Below, in pieces: positions 60,456 to 64,000 of a stretch of 64,000 bases of DNA. The notes under the pieces were generated by a model. The model saw only the letters and a list, made by a program, of their open reading frames with translations, searched no databases and was not told the origin of the DNA. The stretch spans positions 17,198-81,197 of the IMG/VR virus record IMGVR_UViG_3300044628_001312. One strand, given 5' to 3'. Every line of letters starts with the position of its first letter. Position 1 is the first letter of the stretch. The position numbers and the translations under genes are program-made. This DNA is from a virus.

Positions 60456-60923
60456 AAAATATCTATCTGATCCAGACAAAACTTCTTTTACGCCATGTCT
60501 GATATCACCTTTGTGAATAACAAGAGATCTTAGTTTAGGTTTTATCTCAATGCCTAAATCTGGATAATACACTTCTCCACCTGTGTAGTTATCGTTTAAA
60601 TAACAGACTATCCCATATCTCACATTGTTATATGGCATTTTATCTATATGAACACCCATACTTCCACCAACTTCAAATCTTTGAATACTTTGAATGTTGT
60701 TTATTACTCCATAGGATAAAAAAAGATTAGAAATTCTTTTGCATATGTCATTAAGTTCTTCTGGTCGTGGATTTATTTTTTTAATTCTTTTTTCCCAATG
60801 ACTTCCGCTATCTAAGCCTTGCCATTCTCCAGAATCTAAAGTTTTAAGGATTGAATCTACTTCTAGTTGAGTAAGAAATTCTTCTATCTCGTAGATACCA
60901 TCGTGGATTTTATTTATTTTCAT
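60396..60923 (-). CDS. 2-oxoglutarate/Fe(II) oxygenase, prolyl-4-hydroxylase-like
   Basis: The 175-residue protein has the iron ligands in VGGSMGVHIDKMP (H92, D94) and RHGVKEV (H143), and a basic residue for 2-oxoglutarate in DRYFLTTF (R154). RYGIVCYLNDNYTGGEVYYPDLGIEIKPK is the characteristic core strand set. It is shorter than the enzyme at 46776 but of the same type. It is the last gene of a minus operon of five, overlapping its upstream neighbour by one base. The substrate is unknown; the collagen-like fibres are candidates. Confidence 0.85.
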   Translation of the reverse strand: MKINKIHDGIYEIEEFLTQLEVDSILKTLDSGEWQGLDSGSHWEKRIKKINPRPEELNDICKRISNLFLSYGVINNIQSIQRFEVGGSMGVHIDKMPYNNVRYGIVCYLNDNYTGGEVYYPDLGIEIKPKLRSLVIHKGDIRHGVKEVLSGSDRYFLTTFAQADDSNEVVLKSFE

Positions 60924-61135
60924 TAAATGATCTCAAGTTCTGGCCATTTGTTTATTGGACAAGTAGCATTTTCTAATTTTGCTTTTAAGTTCATAAAACA
61001 CCCACACTTTTTACATTGCTTTGTAGCTTTAATAAATTGTGGACATGTTGAGCATATCTGTAATCTTTCTTCTAGCACATCTAAAGACACTCTTGATTCT
61101 TGAGGATTGAATAAGTCCCACGGTTTTACAGACAT
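60923..61135 (-). CDS. Small cysteine-rich zinc protein
   Basis: The 70-residue protein has six cysteines in a pattern for two metal sites: C28 and C31 (LQICSTC), C41, C44 and C46 (CKKCGC), and C59 (TCPINKW). It starts MSVKPWDLFNPQ. The same pattern occurs in small phage proteins found next to oxygenase genes. It overlaps both neighbours by one base. Confidence 0.65.
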   Translation of the reverse strand: MSVKPWDLFNPQESRVSLDVLEERLQICSTCPQFIKATKQCKKCGCFMNLKAKLENATCPINKWPELEII

Positions 61136-61839
61136 TACTTACCTTTTCTATAATGTAGCTTTAAAGCTTTAAGCTCATGCTCTCCGATTTTATTGCCATG
61201 CATATCTGTAGCATTTCTATAAAAATTCAAAACTCCACCTTTTACATTTGTCATTCCAACCAGTGCAGCATACTCATTGCTCATAATTTCTTTTGTTTTT
61301 AAGTTTTCAATTGGCTTTTCAATTATCTCAGAGTTATTTAGATGTGTTAGCGATATTGGCATTACTGCTGAGATTGGAGTTCCAGCCTTAATTGTAATGA
61401 TCTTGTTTGGAGTAGTTATTCTCCCAGCAACCTGCCATTCTCCCATAAAGAAAGAAGTTGATATAAGTGAAGTGAAAGATTGAAATCCATCAATGAACTG
61501 ATTTGGAACTGGATAACCTAACATGCTTACATCAGGATCAGTTTTAAATTTAATCCCAGTTCTAAAGTTTACTGTTGCATATCCTCTAGTTGTTGTTAAC
61601 CAGTTTTGACCTTTTAAAATTTTTACTGAGTCTGAAGATCCTGTGTATCTGCCGTCCCAAATAAATGATAAATCTTCTGGATAACTTATTCCCCAACCCA
61701 TTGTATTTGCAAGAGTCAATGGAAAGCATTTGTAAACATGCTCGTAATTAGTCTCGTCCTGCCAATCTCTTTTTAAACCCAAAGGAGAAAGTATTGCAGT
61801 GTTGGTTGGATGAAGTTTATAAGTCTCAACTGAATACAT
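61135..61839 (-). CDS. Conserved phage protein of unknown function (DUF6065-like)
   Basis: The 234-residue protein is all beta: TYKLHPTNTAILSP, FPLTLANTMGWGISYPEDLSFIWDG, TGIKFKTDPDVSMLGYPVPNQFIDG and ITIKAGTPISAVMPISLTHLN. The last matches the ITISRGDPFVHYIPF segment of the protein at 58421-59182, so the two probably share a fold. The first part has a cupin-like succession of strands. It is followed by a cysteine-rich and an oxygenase gene. No catalytic residues could be identified. Confidence 0.55.
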   Translation of the reverse strand: MYSVETYKLHPTNTAILSPLGLKRDWQDETNYEHVYKCFPLTLANTMGWGISYPEDLSFIWDGRYTGSSDSVKILKGQNWLTTTRGYATVNFRTGIKFKTDPDVSMLGYPVPNQFIDGFQSFTSLISTSFFMGEWQVAGRITTPNKIITIKAGTPISAVMPISLTHLNNSEIIEKPIENLKTKEIMSNEYAALVGMTNVKGGVLNFYRNATDMHGNKIGEHELKALKLHYRKGK

Positions 61840-61859
61840 ATATATCCTAGTTGACTAAA

Positions 61860-62027
61860 TTAAATATTGTTTACAGATTGTTCCCAGGCTAGCTTTGCAG
61901 CATAGTCTCCAGAACATTCGATGCAAAAAGGTGCAGCAACTCCATCTGAGTTTAATTTAACTCCCCATCTGCTTTCTTCGCAAATAGGACAGTCGCCTAA
62001 ATTAGTTCCAATAACGTTGTTTGTCAT
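61860..62027 (-). CDS. Small zinc-ribbon protein
   Basis: The 55-residue protein has C13 and C16 (DCPICEE) and C35 and C38 (FCIECSGD), a C4 zinc-ribbon pattern, followed by an amphipathic helix (YAAKLAWEQSVNN). TGGTATAAT is exactly 6 bases upstream of the ATG and no ribosome site is present. It probably binds nucleic acid or a protein partner. Confidence 0.65.
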   Translation of the reverse strand: MTNNVIGTNLGDCPICEESRWGVKLNSDGVAAPFCIECSGDYAAKLAWEQSVNNI

Positions 62028-62033
62028 ATCTTT

Positions 62034-62042
62034 ATTATACCA
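62034..62042 (-). promoter_or_regulatory. Extended -10 promoter TGGTATAAT, leaderless start
   Basis: TGGTATAAT on the minus strand with 6 bases to the ATG of the zinc-ribbon gene at 62027. Confidence 0.65.
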
Positions 62043-62051
62043 CCCTTGAAA

Positions 62052-62207
62052 TTAATTAACAATAATATCTGTAGTGCTAGATAGAGTCTTAACCATAGAT
62101 AGCTGTGATGCTTGTCCCTGATCCATTTTTGCTTGTGCTTCTTCTTCTGTTTCCGCCATGACTGCTACCTGAATAGCTAAATCGTAAATGTATACCTTTA
62201 ATGACAT
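62052..62207 (-). CDS. Small helical protein
   Basis: The 51-residue protein starts MSLKVYIYDLAIQVAVMAETEEEAQ and is mostly helical, with a polar second half. AGGA lies 6 bases upstream of the ATG, in the motif CTAGGATATAAC, which recurs (CTAGGATAT) before the 61839 start. It is the first gene of the minus operon next to the early-gene region. Function unknown. Confidence 0.55.
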   Translation of the reverse strand: MSLKVYIYDLAIQVAVMAETEEEAQAKMDQGQASQLSMVKTLSSTTDIIVN

Positions 62208-62595
62208 GTTATATCCTAGTCGACTGCTTTTAATATCCTACTAAATGTTAATAAAATATTTTTTTGCCTATTGCATATTGCTTATATATATTATATATTC
62301 TTTTTATTGATTACTTGGGAATTAGATTTTTTAGCAAACCCCCCCTACCCCCCAAATTTTAACTTTTTGGAAAGATAGAGGAGAGTTGCAAGATCCAATC
62401 CCAAGAATTACTTGGTGTATTGAGTTCTCTAGTGTAACCCCCGAAACCTTCCCAAGTATAACATTACGTATTTTCGAAAGTCAATAGCTTTTTGAAATTT
62501 GAGAAAATGTTAATATATTTTTAACTTGTATGATACACACTATAGAAAATGTCCGATTTGCCCGATAGTGAGCACATAGGCTTCCGACCTTGAGC

Positions 62596-62626
62596 GTGAG
62601 TGTGATGCGACTCACAAAAGTTTTTT
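62596..62626 (+). terminator. Candidate intrinsic terminator
   Basis: GTGAGT / ACTCAC (62596-62601 and 62610-62615) with an 8-base loop is followed by AAAAG and TTTTTT. The stem is only 6 pairs, so strength is uncertain. Confidence 0.45.
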
Positions 62627-62650
62627 ACCGACACGCCCGAGAAACGGGCA

Positions 62651-62676
62651 TAAATGTCAGTCCCCCCTGCTAGACT
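62651..62676 (+). promoter_or_regulatory. Early promoter, copy 1
   Basis: TGCTAGACT (extended -10; hexamer 62671-62676) has TAAATGTCAGTC placed so that its ATG begins 17 bases upstream of the hexamer. The same spacing occurs at 62916 and 63804. It would transcribe the gene at 62733. Confidence 0.55.
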
Positions 62677-62732
62677 AAATATATAAAGAAAAACAAGCGG
62701 TAAAGAAATCCGCTAAAGAAAGGAGCAATCAA

Positions 62733-62885
62733 ATGCTCACTCAAAAAACACTAGACGCAATCGTCTATGAATACCAACACGGGGGCGTGAAGTCTAACCA
62801 CCCCGAATTGACTACCTATGAACGCAAGGCGTTGCTAAAGCACCTCTTTAGCCTACCGACCTATTGCGCTTGTTGTGTGAGGTAA
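62733..62885 (+). CDS. Small early protein
   Basis: The 50-residue protein (MLTQKTLDAIVYEYQHGGVK...) is mostly helical with a short Gly break and ends in PTYCACCVR. AAAGGAG precedes the ATG by 7 bases. Its codons (CTA, ACC, CCG, CGC) are richer in C and G than the late genes. Function unknown. Confidence 0.6.
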   Translation: MLTQKTLDAIVYEYQHGGVKSNHPELTTYERKALLKHLFSLPTYCACCVR

Positions 62886-62915
62886 ATCACACGGACACTA
62901 GGGTCTAAATCCCCC

Positions 62916-62941
62916 TAAATGTCAGTCGTATCGGCTACAAT
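62916..62941 (+). promoter_or_regulatory. Early promoter, copy 2
   Basis: TAAATGTCAGTC (62916-62927) with TACAAT (62936-62941) in the same spacing as copy 1. It lies between the first two early genes. Confidence 0.5.
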
Positions 62942-62972
62942 AACGACATAACAACTAAATAAGAATTAGAGC

Positions 62973-63016
62973 GTGAGCCTAGCAAATAATCCGAAAGGTG
63001 AGCCTAGCAAATAATC
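62973..63016 (+). repeat. Tandem 19-base direct repeat
   Basis: GTGAGCCTAGCAAATAATC occurs at 62973-62991 and again at 62998-63016, 6 bases apart, in the untranslated leader between early genes. It could be a binding site or a translation-control element. Confidence 0.6.
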
Positions 63017-63057
63017 GCTCAACAACTAACTAACTACTAACGAAAGAAGAACAGACA

Positions 63058-63210
63058 ATGACTATCACATACACACTATGGCAAGGCTCTCAACTATTAG
63101 CCGTCAATCAAAAGGCTAGCAAGCCTGAAGAAATCTTAGCGGTAATCGCTGAACTAAATAAACTAGGTAAGGGTTTCACTTACAACATTAGAGAAGTAGA
63201 GGTCAAGTAA
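63058..63210 (+). CDS. Small early protein
   Basis: The 50-residue protein (MTITYTLWQGSQLLAVNQKAS...) has a beta start, a helix with EEILAVIAELNKLG and a final strand (TYNIREVEV), a compact fold pattern. Its stop overlaps the next start (TAATG). A moderate ribosome site (AAAGAAGA) precedes it. Function unknown. Confidence 0.6.
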   Translation: MTITYTLWQGSQLLAVNQKASKPEEILAVIAELNKLGKGFTYNIREVEVK

Positions 63211-63392
63211 TGTCATACGCATACTCATACAATACAAACACGATAGATAAATACGAGTCTATCCAATCAGATGTCGCAGACGCATACACTTATCTAGATG
63301 AGGCAGATGAAGAACAACCGCCACTAGATGACTTTGATGATGTTGATGATGAAGAATTAGCAAAAGTATTCGCACTAAGTTGGGATAACTAA
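63210..63392 (+). CDS. Small acidic early protein
   Basis: The 60-residue protein is Tyr-rich at the start (SYAYSYNTNTIDKYESIQSD) and strongly acidic in the second half (LDEADEEQPPLDDFDDVDDEEL). Acidic small phage proteins often mimic DNA or bind basic proteins; this is only a suggestion. It overlaps the previous gene by one base. Confidence 0.6.
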   Translation: MSYAYSYNTNTIDKYESIQSDVADAYTYLDEADEEQPPLDDFDDVDDEELAKVFALSWDN

Positions 63393-63394
63393 TA

Positions 63395-63550
63395 ATGATA
63401 CCTAACGGATTTGATTTATACATAACAAGCGAATACGGATTTGAGTTAGATAGTTTCTTAGGGTCTATCTATCTACCTTGGCACACTATTATTATCACCG
63501 CCCTAGCACTAATCGCTTATAAGATTTATAAGAGAAAGAAGAATAAGTAA
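63395..63550 (+). CDS. Small early membrane protein
   Basis: The 51-residue protein has a polar start (MIPNGFDLYITSEYGFELDS), one hydrophobic segment (LPWHTIIITALALIAYKIY) and a basic tail (KRKKNK). It is followed by another membrane peptide through a TAATG overlap. Function unknown. Confidence 0.55.
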   Translation: MIPNGFDLYITSEYGFELDSFLGSIYLPWHTIIITALALIAYKIYKRKKNK

Positions 63551-63660
63551 TGACTACTAATCGCATACTAACTACGCTAGTCCAATTAGGTATCGGTATC
63601 CCCGCCCTAATTATGCTACGCCTAGTAATTCGTGATCTAATTCACAATAAATTACGCTAA
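63550..63660 (+). CDS. Tiny early membrane protein
   Basis: The 36-residue protein (MTTNRILTTLVQLGIGIPALIMLRLVIRDLIHNKLR) is essentially one hydrophobic helix with basic ends. It starts in a one-base overlap with the preceding membrane gene. Function unknown. Confidence 0.5.
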   Translation: MTTNRILTTLVQLGIGIPALIMLRLVIRDLIHNKLR

Positions 63661-63675
63661 CGCTACGGCGTGTCG

Positions 63676-63706
63676 GCTTGACAAAGTCAAGCTGGCCCGC
63701 AAGGGC
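63676..63706 (+). other. Two tandem hairpins after early membrane genes
   Basis: GCTTGAC / GTCAAGC (63676-63682 and 63686-63692, 3-base loop) and GCCC / GGGC (63695-63706) lie just after the operon. There is no T run, so they are not typical terminators; they may stabilise the transcript end. Confidence 0.5.
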
Positions 63707-63803
63707 ACGGGGTCGGGCGTGTCGTTACGCTAATGTTATAGAACCCCTTGAATTTTGTGAGGTTTATCACAAAAAAAGATTTCTTGAAACACGGCGTGTC
63801 GTG

Positions 63804-63832
63804 TTGATAATGTCGGTGTGCTCGTGTATACT
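63804..63832 (+). promoter_or_regulatory. Early promoter, copy 3 (with -35)
   Basis: TTGATA (63804-63809) and TATACT (63827-63832) are 17 bases apart. The sequence ATGTCGGT follows the -35 and begins 17 bases upstream of the -10, as in copies 1 and 2. It drives the gene at 63865. Confidence 0.75.
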
Positions 63833-63864
63833 ACCTACTATAACCACAACGAAAGGTCGATAAA

Positions 63865-63993
63865 ATGACACTAGATGAATACAAGGCTTATGTAGAAGCC
63901 ACACGCAAGGAAAGCCTATTGAAGGCTATCGCAACAATGTCAGAGGCTAATGATAAGATGTCCTCTCTATTCAATACTAAGGAGGCAGACTAA
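63865..63993 (+). CDS. Small early protein
   Basis: The 42-residue helical protein (MTLDEYKAYVEATRKESLLKAIATM...) has an amphipathic pattern. It follows GAAAGG by a few bases and the promoter at 63804. Its last codons contain AAGGAGG, the ribosome site of the next gene. Function unknown. Confidence 0.6.
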   Translation: MTLDEYKAYVEATRKESLLKAIATMSEANDKMSSLFNTKEAD

Positions 63994-64000
63994 ATGGGTT
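63994..64000 (+). CDS. Start of next early gene (cut by window end)
   Basis: ATGGGTT begins directly after the previous stop, preceded by AAGGAGG inside that gene. Only two codons are inside the window, so nothing can be said of the product. Confidence 0.5.

Larger units (their letters stand above)
62208..62732. other. AT-rich intergenic region between minus and plus operons
   Basis: This 525-base region holds no gene I can support. It contains long AT-rich stretches near 62240-62330 and two adjacent C-rich tracts (near 62337-62357). It also has a possible -10 TATGAT at 62529-62534 (weak -35), a stem GCCCG / CGGGC (62635-62649), and the terminator and promoter listed separately. Transcription direction changes here, so it could hold a replication origin or a packaging-related end; no direct evidence was found. 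Confidence 0.4.

Noticed and set aside
62337-62357. G-quadruplex on the strand opposite the C-rich tracts
   Set aside because: Only two runs of C are adjacent, so four G-runs are not available within a normal loop distance.
63678-63863. A 61-codon plus-strand frame after the early membrane genes
   Set aside because: It lacks a ribosome site, contains the hairpins and the promoter at 63804 and overlaps the next gene's leader, so it is probably not coding.

Overview
The window is part of the genome of a long-tailed (siphovirus-like) phage of class Caudoviricetes. An AT-rich actinobacterial host is an inference. It rests on the head-to-tail gene order, several start codons placed 5-7 bases after a TATAAT-like hexamer (leaderless transcription, common in actinobacteria), and a monomeric B12-dependent ribonucleotide reductase. 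No tRNA, rRNA, CRISPR array, insertion sequence or integrase was seen. The terminase, the DNA polymerase and most replication genes are not in the window.

Layout. Almost all structural genes are on the minus strand, so the late region reads from right to left. From about 56.7 kb down to 54.4 kb are nrdJ and a holin-like gene. From 54.4 to 23.4 kb lies an unusually large block, about 31 kb, of receptor-binding and fibre genes. It includes collagen-like G-X-Y fibres, two polyglycine adhesins, LamG-like and fibronectin-like proteins, a PASTA-Hint protein and small putative fibre chaperones. Modifying enzymes are set among them: a glycosyltransferase, prolyl-hydroxylase-like oxygenases and an acetyltransferase-like protein. 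From 23.3 kb to the left end follow the portal, a protease with a nested scaffold, the major capsid protein, connector and neck proteins, the tail tube, a frameshifted tail-assembly chaperone, a 2768-residue tape measure, the hub and the tail-tip proteins.

A short plus-strand operon (56.9-58.3 kb) carries a membrane-anchored lysozyme-like enzyme and four small proteins. It ends at a bidirectional terminator. From 58.4 to 62.2 kb, minus-strand accessory genes encode small zinc-binding proteins, an HNH nuclease, a second prolyl-hydroxylase-like enzyme, two related proteins of unknown function, and a run of overlapping tiny membrane peptides. From 62.6 kb onward a plus-strand region of very small, tightly overlapping genes begins. 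It has its own repeated promoter motif and is probably an early-gene region.

How it fits together. The strongest candidate for an undescribed system is the combination of three collagen-like fibres with a glycosyltransferase between two of them and two prolyl-4-hydroxylase-like enzymes. This could be a phage-encoded pathway that modifies its own fibres. One of these fibres ends in a cupredoxin-like domain with a complete set of copper ligands. Promoters across the window share an extended -10 element, TGnTATAAT-like, usually without a recognisable -35. Intrinsic terminators directly after the tail-tube and capsid genes are each followed by a new promoter, which would set relative protein amounts.
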